5,064 nt of DNA from SHZT01 sp945889655 (GCA_945889655.1 CAMDCH010000205.1:1-5064); one strand, 5' to 3'; numbered from the stretch's first letter, positions 1-5,064 are shown. Notes: a model not told the origin generated them from the letters alone. Numbers and translations: made by a program.

Positions 1-182
1 GCGGCCCCTCGCCACTGGCGGCCCCTTCGCCAACCGACGTTTTCACCAGCATCACGGCGACCTGCGGGTTGGTTGCGTCAGGAGGGGTTTGCTGCTGGGG
101 CTCCAACAGGAACCGCGAGCTCGGCGATGGCACGAACATCGACTCCAGGCAGCCCGTTCACGTCCTTGGCACCGCGCGCTAG
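1..182 (+). CDS. RCC1-repeat protein, C-terminal end (5' partial)
   Basis: Only the last 59 complete codons are visible, in the frame starting at base 3 and ending at TAG 180-182; the gene enters from the left edge. The visible protein contains CGLVASGGVCCWGSN followed by RELGDGTNIDSRQPVHV. This matches the bacterial RCC1 (regulator of chromosome condensation) repeat pattern 'TCGLT..G..YCWG.N..GQLGDGT...S..PV.V', with Cys-Gly-Leu at residues 21-23, Cys-Trp-Gly at 31-33 and Leu-Gly-Asp-Gly-Thr at 40-44. RCC1 repeats each form one blade of a seven-bladed beta-propeller; in bacteria such proteins are usually secreted or surface proteins of unknown binding partner. This is the last blade. It is slightly short, because the usual Gly-Gly-x-His before the TCGL segment is missing (ITATCGL). 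Third codon positions are strongly GC-rich in this frame, unlike the competing open frames on either strand. The gene converges on the minus-strand lipoprotein gene. Family assignment is fairly sure; function is unknown. Confidence 0.8.
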   Translation, partial: GPSPLAAPSPTDVFTSITATCGLVASGGVCCWGSNRNRELGDGTNIDSRQPVHVLGTAR

Positions 183-191
183 TCCCTAGGA

Positions 192-914
192 TCAGCAGCG
201 GGTGGTGCCGGGGGAGTTCAAGTCAGCCGAACAGGTGGTGGTTCCCTGGGATGTCTCGATCTGCATGGCCGCGCTCGTCGTCCCGTTGAACGTCATCGTT
301 ATTCGCGACAAACCCCCGGGCGTTTTTGACACGTCGGTGATCACCTGGCCTGATTCGGGCCACCGTTTTCCCGAAGCCGCCGCGGGGATGGCCAGCCCGC
401 TCATCGTCTCAGAGGCGGCGAACGACGCGAAGGGAATCGACTGCGTGGTGTTCGAAACACCATCGAGCACCAGGTTGCCCTGGCGAAGACCACTCAACGT
501 ACGCTCGGCATGAAACGTCAGAGGAACCGTATAGTTCAGAAGTCCGGAGACGTTAGTCACCACCCGGAGCGCGGAGGTCGTAGCCGGATCGAAGGAAGAC
601 TGGGGTAGAGCGGCCGCGTCGAGTAGCTGATAGTAGGTGGTGATCGTGATCCCCTGCAGCCCGCTGCTCAGGCAACCGAATCGGACGCTGGCGACTTCGA
701 GTTTGCATTCGGACGATTTCGGAGAACCGGAGGGCACGACATAGCCGCCTCCGGCGACGTTGGCGGCGGAGCCGGCGGTCTGGACGAGGCTGACGATCGC
801 AAACAGTGAATCCAGCGTCGCCATGTTCCTGGCTTCCAGGCTTTCACCACATCCAGCCGCCAGGAAACCGTTCACGCCGGCCACGAGGACGCGAACCAGC
901 GACGCAGTGCCCAT
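192..914 (-). CDS. putative lipoprotein of unknown function (240 aa)
   Basis: I do not recognise a family. The protein begins with a short, weakly basic, hydrophobic leader (Arg8) ending in FLAAGC, a lipobox with the lipidated cysteine at residue 22. It should therefore be exported and anchored by lipid to a membrane, probably the outer one. The mature part is rich in Ser, Thr, Gly and Ala, with alternating hydrophobic stretches that suggest beta structure (for example ITITTYYQLL at 89-98 and LSRITMTFNGTT at 202-213). Four further cysteines (70, 81, 228 and 240, the last being the final residue) could form two disulfides. The ATG at 914 was chosen because it shares one base with the TAA stop of the upstream protease gene (TAATG) and puts the leader at the very N-terminus. 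The frame stays open to an ATG at 971, but that start would place 19 polar residues before the leader. No convincing Shine-Dalgarno is seen, so translation probably depends on coupling to the protease gene. A shared role with the protease is inference. Confidence 0.78.
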   Translation of the reverse strand: MGTASLVRVLVAGVNGFLAAGCGESLEARNMATLDSLFAIVSLVQTAGSAANVAGGGYVVPSGSPKSSECKLEVASVRFGCLSSGLQGITITTYYQLLDAAALPQSSFDPATTSALRVVTNVSGLLNYTVPLTFHAERTLSGLRQGNLVLDGVSNTTQSIPFASFAASETMSGLAIPAAASGKRWPESGQVITDVSKTPGGLSRITMTFNGTTSAAMQIETSQGTTTCSADLNSPGTTRC

Positions 915-2131
915 TACTTGCGTGGTGGGGTTTCGGCCTTCACGGCCGGAATGGCCTTCCAGCCAGCCCACGCCGGTGGAGCATCAACGAGCCTCACGGC
1001 GGGACGTGACCCAACCTTCAGCGCCTCGATCGTGAACTTCCGCCCAGCCTTGGCCCCCTTGGGCCATTCGCGGGTGAAGAGATTCAGGAAGCGCTTCGCC
1101 GCCGCCTCGGTGTCCCACACCGTCCACCAGACCAGTGCCCGGCTCCCGCCGCCGGCAGCGAACACCCCATACCGATCTCCCGCCCAGCCCGCAGCTCCGG
1201 CCGCTCCAACCGCTTCACTCCCGGAAAGCGTCTGGAGCAACAGGCGCGTCTCGAGCTCGCCAAGGTTGTCCTGATAGGAGGGCTTCAATGCCGAGCTGAA
1301 CTGCAGCTCCACCGGCCGGTCGCCGGCACGGTAACGGTCCGGATGCAGGATCTGTTCGGTGGATTCGGGCAGGCGCGGACCGAACGGCACGGTGTCGCGG
1401 TTGTTGAGCGCGAATACGCGCATGAATTCCATGCCGTCCAGGTAGGGAAAGACGAGTCCTTCGCGGATGTACAGCGGCGCGGACTTGAAGACGGGCATGC
1501 GGTCCTGCGCGTCACGCGCCTGCTGCCGCGCGACCTCCATCAGCTCCGGACGGTTGAGCACATCCTGTTCGGGCATCATCGCGACCAGCGACGCGAGCAT
1601 TGCCTGTCCTTCCATGACCGCCTGCGCCGCGTTCCGGCGATCGAGGTTGCCGCGACTGGACAGGATGGAGTCGAGGGGGACGTGCTGGTCCTGGAGGGCG
1701 TGCACGAGCTCGTGCAGGAGTATCAGCCGGACCTGCGTGGGATCCGACTGCTCGACGACGTAGAGCGTGGACGAATCCTGGTCGAAGAAACCCACGACCT
1801 GCTCGGCGTACAGGTCGAGAAACAGCGCCCGCATGTCGAGGGAGTCGGGGATCATCCGGAACAGCCGGTAGGCGGCGGTAACCTGGGCCAGCTCTGCCGG
1901 TGGGTAATCCGAATCCAGCTTGGCCCCGATGTACTTCCGGACCTGCTCCTTGCTCCGCAGCGCGACCCTGGGTGGCCGCTTGAACTTGAGGCCCACCGCC
2001 CGCTCCACGCGGGGAGCGATTTCCTTCGCGGATGTCTCGAGCTGCGCGAGTTCCTTGGACTGCTGCTGGTCGGCGGCGGGAGCACAGCCGGCGATCGTCA
2101 CGAGGAGCGCGGCGGAGCAGAGGGGGAGCAT
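914..2131 (-). CDS. putative zinc metallopeptidase lipoprotein (HELVH motif, 405 aa)
   Basis: The sequence shows a very short leader ending in VTIAGC, with a lipobox cysteine at residue 16, so the protein is probably lipid-anchored outside the cytoplasm. Residues 140-150 read HELVHALQDQH, the HExxH zinc-binding and catalytic signature (His140, Glu141, His144). About 30 residues on, EGQA (174-177) offers Glu174 as a gluzincin-type third ligand. Other blocks typical of uncharacterised HExxH proteins with this motif are GFFDQDSSTLYVV (114-126), HPDRY (263-267) and GWAGDRYGVF (315-324). The C-terminal part, with WWTVWDTEAAAKRFL (335-349), looks like a second globular segment. This is most likely a peptidase, but substrate and activity are unknown. 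ATG 2131 is forced: in-frame TAA and TAG lie 9-15 bases upstream and later Met codons would lose the lipobox. The leader carries no positive charge, which is unusual, and no Shine-Dalgarno precedes it. The stop overlaps the next gene by one base, giving a two-gene unit. Confidence 0.85.
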   Translation of the reverse strand: MLPLCSAALLVTIAGCAPAADQQQSKELAQLETSAKEIAPRVERAVGLKFKRPPRVALRSKEQVRKYIGAKLDSDYPPAELAQVTAAYRLFRMIPDSLDMRALFLDLYAEQVVGFFDQDSSTLYVVEQSDPTQVRLILLHELVHALQDQHVPLDSILSSRGNLDRRNAAQAVMEGQAMLASLVAMMPEQDVLNRPELMEVARQQARDAQDRMPVFKSAPLYIREGLVFPYLDGMEFMRVFALNNRDTVPFGPRLPESTEQILHPDRYRAGDRPVELQFSSALKPSYQDNLGELETRLLLQTLSGSEAVGAAGAAGWAGDRYGVFAAGGGSRALVWWTVWDTEAAAKRFLNLFTREWPKGAKAGRKFTIEALKVGSRPAVRLVDAPPAWAGWKAIPAVKAETPPRK

Positions 2132-2149
2132 GGGGGAAGTTTACTACGA

Positions 2150-2226
2150 GGTGCGGGGAGCGAGGTGCGAGGTGCGGGGGGGGTTGCAGCGGACCATCCC
2201 GCACCACGAACCCCACACCCCGCACC
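2150..2226. repeat. GC-rich imperfect inverted repeat (hairpin) between two operon parts
   Basis: The arms are 2150-2178 and 2198-2226 with a 19-base loop; I count 24 of 29 positions as Watson-Crick pairs. The outer 9 bp (GGTGCGGGG / CCCCGCACC) and inner 8 bp (GGTGCGGG / CCCGCACC) are perfect. They are separated by 12 equally spaced positions on each side, of which 7 pair. The left arm also holds direct copies of CGAGGTGCG at 2147-2155, 2161-2169 and 2168-2176. On the minus-strand transcript the hairpin starts three bases after the TAG of the upstream DUF4097 gene and ends 18 bases before the protease ATG. It may act as a terminator, an mRNA 3'-end stabiliser or a partial barrier between the two gene groups. 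No U-tract follows it, so a standard intrinsic terminator is doubtful. It could also be one copy of a dispersed genomic repeat. Confidence 0.75.
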
Positions 2227-2229
2227 CTT

Positions 2230-3015
2230 CTACGTCGTCTTCCTCAGCTTGATATCCCCGTTCACCGTTTCCAGTGACAACCGCGAGCCACCGCCACCGA
2301 TCTGGCCCGAGAGGCGGCGCGGGTTGAAGCGACCGTTGATGGTCAGGGGGAAGTCCGTCTGGAGCGAGCCGTTGACCGTTTCCGCGTCGACATCCGCCGC
2401 CGCGTTGGCGGGAAGATCGAGCGTGATGCCGCCGTTGACGGTGCTGAAGTCGAGACGCTCGGGCCAGGACGTGCTGCGCATGGACGCCCGGATCGATCCG
2501 TTGACCGTCTGTGCCTCGGCGTAACCGGTGGTGCTCAGCTCGATGCTGCCGTTCACGGTTTCCGCGTGCGCATCGCTCTTGAGCGCCTCGACGATCACAT
2601 CGCCATTGACGGTGTTGCCGTCGAACGCCACACCCGCCGGCACGCGAACGGTGAAATGCACGTGCACGTCGTTGTTGTCGGTGTTGTTGTGGCTTTCGCC
2701 GGGACCGCACGAGTTCTCGCGGTTGCGGCGCGACGAGCGCCGCGACGGCGGATAGATCGTGCAGATAGTGACGCCGCCCGCGTGCTCGATGACCTTGACC
2801 TCCACCTCGTCGGGATCCGAGCGCCGGGCCCGTTTTTGTGCGGTGACCTCAACGTCGGGACCGGTGCCGATCACCGCGTTCACGTCACCGTTGACTCCCC
2901 GGATCTCGATGGTCTTTCCCTGGGCCAGGCGGCCCTTCCAGCTGAATTCCTGCGCGTTGGCGAGACCGGTAACCAGGGCGCTCGCGAGCGCCGCGCTCAT
3001 GACGACCCGCATCAT
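2230..3015 (-). CDS. secreted DUF4097-type beta-repeat protein (261 aa)
   Basis: This belongs to the DUF4097/YvlB-like group, predicted right-handed beta-solenoid proteins often labelled 'putative adhesin'; no enzymatic role is known for them. Residues 1-21 form a signal peptide (Arg3, hydrophobic core, cleavage probably after ANA before Gln22), so the protein is periplasmic or secreted. Turn motifs recur at VNG 41-43, NTVNG 134-138, ETVNG 152-156, QTVNG 169-173, STVNG 191-195, ETVNG 212-216 and ETVNG 249-253. Cys85 and Cys103 flank an Arg-rich then Asn/His-rich loop (about 91-120) and could pair. The ATG at 3015 overlaps the upstream TGA by one base (TGATG), and GGAGG lies 9 bases before it. 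An adjacent second ATG at 3012 is a possible alternative. It ends in LKLRKTT-like basic residues (IKLRKTT) with no C-terminal anchor. It is a close paralogue of the gene just upstream, sharing DFPL, IGGGG and LETVNG near the C-terminus. Envelope-stress sensing, as for enterococcal LiaX, is a family analogy only. Confidence 0.88.
   Translation of the reverse strand: MMRVVMSAALASALVTGLANAQEFSWKGRLAQGKTIEIRGVNGDVNAVIGTGPDVEVTAQKRARRSDPDEVEVKVIEHAGGVTICTIYPPSRRSSRRNRENSCGPGESHNNTDNNDVHVHFTVRVPAGVAFDGNTVNGDVIVEALKSDAHAETVNGSIELSTTGYAEAQTVNGSIRASMRSTSWPERLDFSTVNGGITLDLPANAAADVDAETVNGSLQTDFPLTINGRFNPRRLSGQIGGGGSRLSLETVNGDIKLRKTT
2257..2616 (-). repeat. six x-TVNG turn repeats inside the secreted DUF4097 gene
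   Basis: Six copies of a pentapeptide [E/Q/S/N]TVNG are encoded at 2616-2602, 2562-2548, 2511-2497, 2445-2431, 2382-2368 and 2271-2257. The spacings are 18, 17, 22, 21 and 37 residues. At DNA level the plus strand shows variants of GCCGTTSACSGT at each copy. Spacing near 18-22 residues fits one solenoid coil per repeat; the 37-residue step fits two coils, with a degenerate LTING (224-228) in the middle. Confidence 0.8.
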
Positions 3016-4109
3016 CAGTTCTGTCCTCCGACGGTAACCCCGGGCGGACGAGGCGGGCGTGGCCCGCGCGGTCCCCGTGGGGGAGTGTTGGACCCGCTGC
3101 CTGCGCCAGTGCCGCTACCACGGCCATTGCCCACGCTAGTGCCGCCGCCTTCGGACGAGCCGAGGCGGCGCAGCTGGATGCTGCCGTTCACCGTTTCCAT
3201 GCTCAGGTCGTTGCCACCCCCACCGATTGCGCCACTCGCTTCGCGGGGCTGACCGGGTCGCGGCGACGTGATGGAGAGCGGGAAATCGCTGGAGATGCCG
3301 CCGCCGAGTGTCTCGGCGGTGACGTCCACGGCGGCATCGGAGGGCAGGCGGACGGTGATGCTGCCGTTCACCGTCTCGAAGCTCAGGTTGTCAGTGATGG
3401 ACGGGACGCTGGCGCGGATGCCCCCGTTGACCGTTTCCGCGCTGATGGCGCCGGACGCGGTGATGTCGAGCGCGCCGTTGACGGTCTCGACCGAGACGTC
3501 GCCGGTGACGCCATCCACCGTGATGCCGCCGTTGACTGTTTCGGCATTGAAGTTCACGCCGCGCGGCAGCCGGATCGTGTATTCGATTTCGACGCCGTTC
3601 TGCGGCCCAAGGCCGCCGTCACCGGCACAGACATTCGCGTTGTCGGGGGCAGCGGCGCAGACGGTGAGGTCACCGGCGTCTTCGATGATCGCGATCGGGA
3701 CGTCCGCAGGATTGCGGCCGCGGGACGACCGCACGGCCGTGACTTCTACCTGGTCGCCGTCGCCGGCCACGGCCCGTACCGCGCCGTTGAATCCCTTCAC
3801 CTCGACCTGGTGGCCGGCGGCGATGGTGCCGTTCCAATGGAAAGTGGATGACCCTATGCGGCCGGGAGGACCACCACGCCCGGGGGCGCGGCTGCGCTGG
3901 TTCACCGGACCGAACTGCACGATCGAGAACAAGGTGCCGATCGTGATGCCGACGATGCTGACCCAGTTCCGCCGGAAGAACGACTGGGGCGGCGTAGCCG
4001 GGGCAACCGGCCTGCCGGACCGCCGCGACGCGACCGCACGGGGCTCGAACTGGTCCTGGGCGTACTGGCCCTCGAGCTCCCGCTCGCGCTCACGCGGCGG
4101 GCGATTCAC
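3015..4109 (-). CDS. membrane-anchored DUF4097-type beta-repeat protein (364 aa)
   Basis: The N-terminal 47 residues are polar and charged, ending in FFRRNW. One hydrophobic segment follows at about 49-66 (VSIVGITIGTLFSIVQFG). The basic residues before it predict an N-in, C-out topology, so the repeat domain should face the periplasm or exterior. The DUF4097-like domain spans about 88-316, with ETVNG at 190-194, 208-212, 225-229, 245-249 and 305-309, a degenerate ETLGG at 266-270, and GFNG at 106-109. Cys151 and Cys161 may pair. The C-terminus (317-364) is a Gly/Ser stretch followed by a Pro/Arg/Gly run (PPRGPRGPRPPRPPG). The start is GTG at 4109: it overlaps the upstream TGA as GTGA and is preceded by GAGGAG five bases away. 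It is the close paralogue of the next gene downstream. The function is not known; a surface or envelope-sensing role is inferred from topology and family. Confidence 0.87.
   Translation of the reverse strand: MNRPPRERERELEGQYAQDQFEPRAVASRRSGRPVAPATPPQSFFRRNWVSIVGITIGTLFSIVQFGPVNQRSRAPGRGGPPGRIGSSTFHWNGTIAAGHQVEVKGFNGAVRAVAGDGDQVEVTAVRSSRGRNPADVPIAIIEDAGDLTVCAAAPDNANVCAGDGGLGPQNGVEIEYTIRLPRGVNFNAETVNGGITVDGVTGDVSVETVNGALDITASGAISAETVNGGIRASVPSITDNLSFETVNGSITVRLPSDAAVDVTAETLGGGISSDFPLSITSPRPGQPREASGAIGGGGNDLSMETVNGSIQLRRLGSSEGGGTSVGNGRGSGTGAGSGSNTPPRGPRGPRPPRPPGVTVGGQN
3018..3161 (-). other. low-complexity Gly/Ser then Pro/Arg/Gly C-terminal tail
   Basis: These bases encode residues 317-364 of the membrane-anchored protein. 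The first half is Gly/Ser/Thr/Asn-rich; the second half is PPRGPRGPRPPRPPG followed by a short polar end. The tail is absent from the paralogue encoded immediately downstream, which stops soon after its last ETVNG motif. It is probably disordered and basic, and it would lie outside the cytoplasm if the predicted topology is right. Confidence 0.7.
3025..3029 (-). promoter_or_regulatory. ribosome binding site for the secreted DUF4097 gene
   Basis: The minus strand reads GGAGG here, 9 bases before the ATG at 3015. It lies inside the last codons of the upstream gene, supporting this start and independent loading of ribosomes in addition to TGATG coupling. Confidence 0.7.
3183..3542 (-). repeat. 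six ETVNG-type turn repeats inside the membrane-anchored DUF4097 gene
   Basis: Copies are encoded at 3542-3528, 3488-3474, 3437-3423, 3377-3363, 3314-3300 (degenerate, ETLGG) and 3197-3183. The spacings are 18, 17, 20, 21 and 39 residues, nearly the same series as in the downstream paralogue, with the same 115-residue total from first to last motif. The series supports descent of both genes from one duplicated repeat array. Confidence 0.8.
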
Positions 4110-5064
4110 CGCTGCTCCTCGTACCGGTCCTTGTCTTTGTCCTTGCTTTGCTGGGTCTCGCGATTGCGGTTCCTGCTGGAACCGGAGCCGGACCCTGCGC
4201 TTGAGCCTGAACCTGAACCACCACTGGAGCCTCGCCGGATGTCGCCGGGTCGATGCAGCCGGATCGTGCCCTGGAAGGATTCCAGGTTGAGCCGGCCTTT
4301 CCCGGTGCCCAGGACAAAGGTGAACCGGTTCCGGCTCATTCGGGAGAGCGTGACCGGGGGACCTTCGAACTCGCCGTTGAACGTGGCGACGTCCACCGTG
4401 GCGTTGGCCGTCTCGGGAATGGTGATATCCACGTCTCCATTGTGCGTGCTCAGGGAGTACTGGCCGCCGTCGGCGACGTTGCCGTCGTACCAGACGTCGC
4501 CATTCACCGACGACGCGGTGACGTTCGCCGACGTGATGCCGCGCAGCGTGACGTCACCGTTGATCCCATCCGCCGTGATGTCACCGCTCGAGTTGGACAC
4601 CTCGACGTCATCGTTGGTGGAGCTCACCGTGATTCGCCCCTTGGCGCCGGAGAGAGAGACCCCTCCCTCGATGGACTTGAGCGCGATGAAGCCGTTGCCG
4701 CCGTTCACCTCCACGTCGCCGTTCACGGTTTCGACCGTGATGGCGCCCTGGACGCCGTCCACCGACACGTCATTGTAGACACCGCTGATCGAGAGATCGC
4801 TGCGCACCGGGACCGTGATCTGGTAGTCCACCGACCGGGGCGAGCCGTAGCGTGACTGGGTCTTTACGCTCAGCACGTTGCCCGAGTTTCGGATATCGAG
4901 GCGGTTCCGCTCGTCCCCTTCCGCGACGATGCGGACCTGGAGTCGGTCCCACGTGCGGACCGTGGTGGAGCCGTTGAAGTTCTCGATCTGCACGCGCGTG
5001 CCTTCCCTGACCGTGATCAGGGTATCGGCCTGCTGCGGCATCGGCATCGCCGCGGCGACGAGCG
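4106..5064 (-). CDS. exported DUF4097-type protein with Gly/Ser-charged tail (5' partial)
   Basis: The gene runs off the right edge. An ATG at 5047 is in frame, but the five codons before it read LVAAA and the following residues are MPMPQQAD. This looks like the end of a signal peptide, so the true start is probably outside the window. Numbering from that ATG, a DUF4097-like domain covers about 8-266. Its turn motifs are more varied than in the two downstream genes: NFNG 23-26, ETVNGDV 106-112, GINGDV 161-166, SVNGDV 180-185, THNGDV 201-206, TFNGEF 222-227 and SFQGTI 257-262. A Gly/Ser linker (273-291) and a charged tail rich in Arg, Lys, Asp and Glu (292-313) follow. There is no C-terminal membrane segment and no cysteine in the visible part. 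Its TGA overlaps the next gene's GTG by four bases, so it is the upstream member of a coupled operon. The family call is firm; the role is unknown, with envelope sensing or surface binding as analogies only. Confidence 0.85.
   Translation of the reverse strand, partial: LVAAAMPMPQQADTLITVREGTRVQIENFNGSTTVRTWDRLQVRIVAEGDERNRLDIRNSGNVLSVKTQSRYGSPRSVDYQITVPVRSDLSISGVYNDVSVDGVQGAITVETVNGDVEVNGGNGFIALKSIEGGVSLSGAKGRITVSSTNDDVEVSNSSGDITADGINGDVTLRGITSANVTASSVNGDVWYDGNVADGGQYSLSTHNGDVDITIPETANATVDVATFNGEFEGPPVTLSRMSRNRFTFVLGTGKGRLNLESFQGTIRLHRPGDIRRGSSGGSGSGSSAGSGSGSSRNRNRETQQSKDKDKDRYEEQR
4115..4120 (-). promoter_or_regulatory. ribosome binding site deciding the GTG start at 4109
   Basis: The minus strand reads GAGGAG here, five bases before GTG 4109-4107. 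It supports this GTG, which overlaps the upstream stop as GTGA, as the real start of the membrane-anchored gene. Confidence 0.7.
4175..4231 (-). repeat. Gly/Ser-coding hexamer-like repeat
   Basis: This stretch encodes residues 273-291 of the upstream exported protein, almost entirely Gly and Ser with one Ala. The minus-strand DNA contains near-tandem hexamers such as GGTTCA, GGCTCA, GGCTCC and GGTTCC. It is probably a flexible linker between the solenoid domain and the charged tail, and it is likely to vary in length between strains. Confidence 0.65.

Noticed and set aside
2..139. Minus-strand open frame from an ATG at 139 running off the left edge
   Set aside because: It has GC-rich third positions, but it lies opposite the RCC1 frame, which has recognisable CGL, CWG and LGDGT motifs, and its own product resembles nothing I know.
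915..971. Upstream ATG at 971 as the start of the small lipoprotein
   Set aside because: It would overlap the protease gene by 58 bases and bury the lipobox leader behind 19 polar residues; ATG 914 with the TAATG junction fits better.
2146..2230. Hairpin as a standard intrinsic terminator
   Set aside because: No U-rich run follows either arm on the transcribed strand; it is kept only as an inverted repeat.
1343..2524. A 393-codon plus-strand open frame
   Set aside because: It is antisense to the protease, crosses the hairpin gap and enters the secreted DUF4097 gene. It shows no domain, while the minus strand has lipobox, HExxH and ETVNG motifs. Long antisense frames are expected at this GC content.
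2257..3542. Regular GCCGTTSAC words as a CRISPR array or regulatory iterons
   Set aside because: They are in frame, encode the VNG part of ETVNG turns, have variable spacing and lie inside two protein-coding genes.
3268..4290. A 340-codon plus-strand open frame
   Set aside because: It lies opposite two DUF4097 genes and its repeated PLTVS-type words are the reverse complement of the ETVNG codons.
5045..5047. ATG at 5047 as the true start of the first DUF4097 gene
   Set aside because: The frame stays open to the window edge and the codons before it (LVAAA) look like a signal-peptide end, so the start is probably further upstream.

Overview
This is a high-GC window in which nearly every base is coding. 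It suggests a free-living bacterium, most likely of the Gemmatimonadota or a similar high-GC, two-membrane environmental lineage. That placement is inferred from GC-rich third codon positions, exported DUF4097 paralogues in tandem, two lipoproteins with lipobox signals and an RCC1-repeat protein. No marker gene in the window confirms it.

Layout, left to right. Positions 1-182 (+) hold the 3' end of an RCC1-repeat protein. It converges on a minus-strand block that fills the rest of the window; the two stop codons are only 9 bp apart. Read in the direction of transcription (right to left), the minus-strand block holds five genes. (1) A 5'-truncated exported DUF4097-type protein with a Gly/Ser linker and a charged tail (4106-5064). 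(2) A membrane-anchored DUF4097-type protein with a Gly/Pro/Arg-rich tail (3015-4109). (3) A secreted DUF4097-type protein with a signal peptide (2230-3015). (4) A lipoprotein with an HELVH zinc-protease motif (914-2131). (5) A small lipoprotein of unknown function (192-914).

The three DUF4097 genes overlap by 4 and 1 nt, and genes 2 and 3 are each preceded by a clear Shine-Dalgarno sequence, so they form one translationally coupled operon. A 98-bp gap then contains a long GC-rich imperfect hairpin built from repeats of GGTGCGGG. The protease and small lipoprotein genes follow, themselves coupled through a TAATG junction. All five predicted products leave the cytoplasm or sit on its membrane, so the block reads as a cell-envelope module: repeat-rich beta-solenoid-like proteins beside a lipoprotein protease. 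No partner or substrate can be read from the sequence. Genes 2 and 3 are clearly paralogues, with almost the same spacing of ETVNG motifs. Gene 1 is a more distant relative.

There is no sign of a tRNA, rRNA, insertion sequence, CRISPR array or phage gene. The only non-coding stretch of any size is the 98-bp hairpin region.
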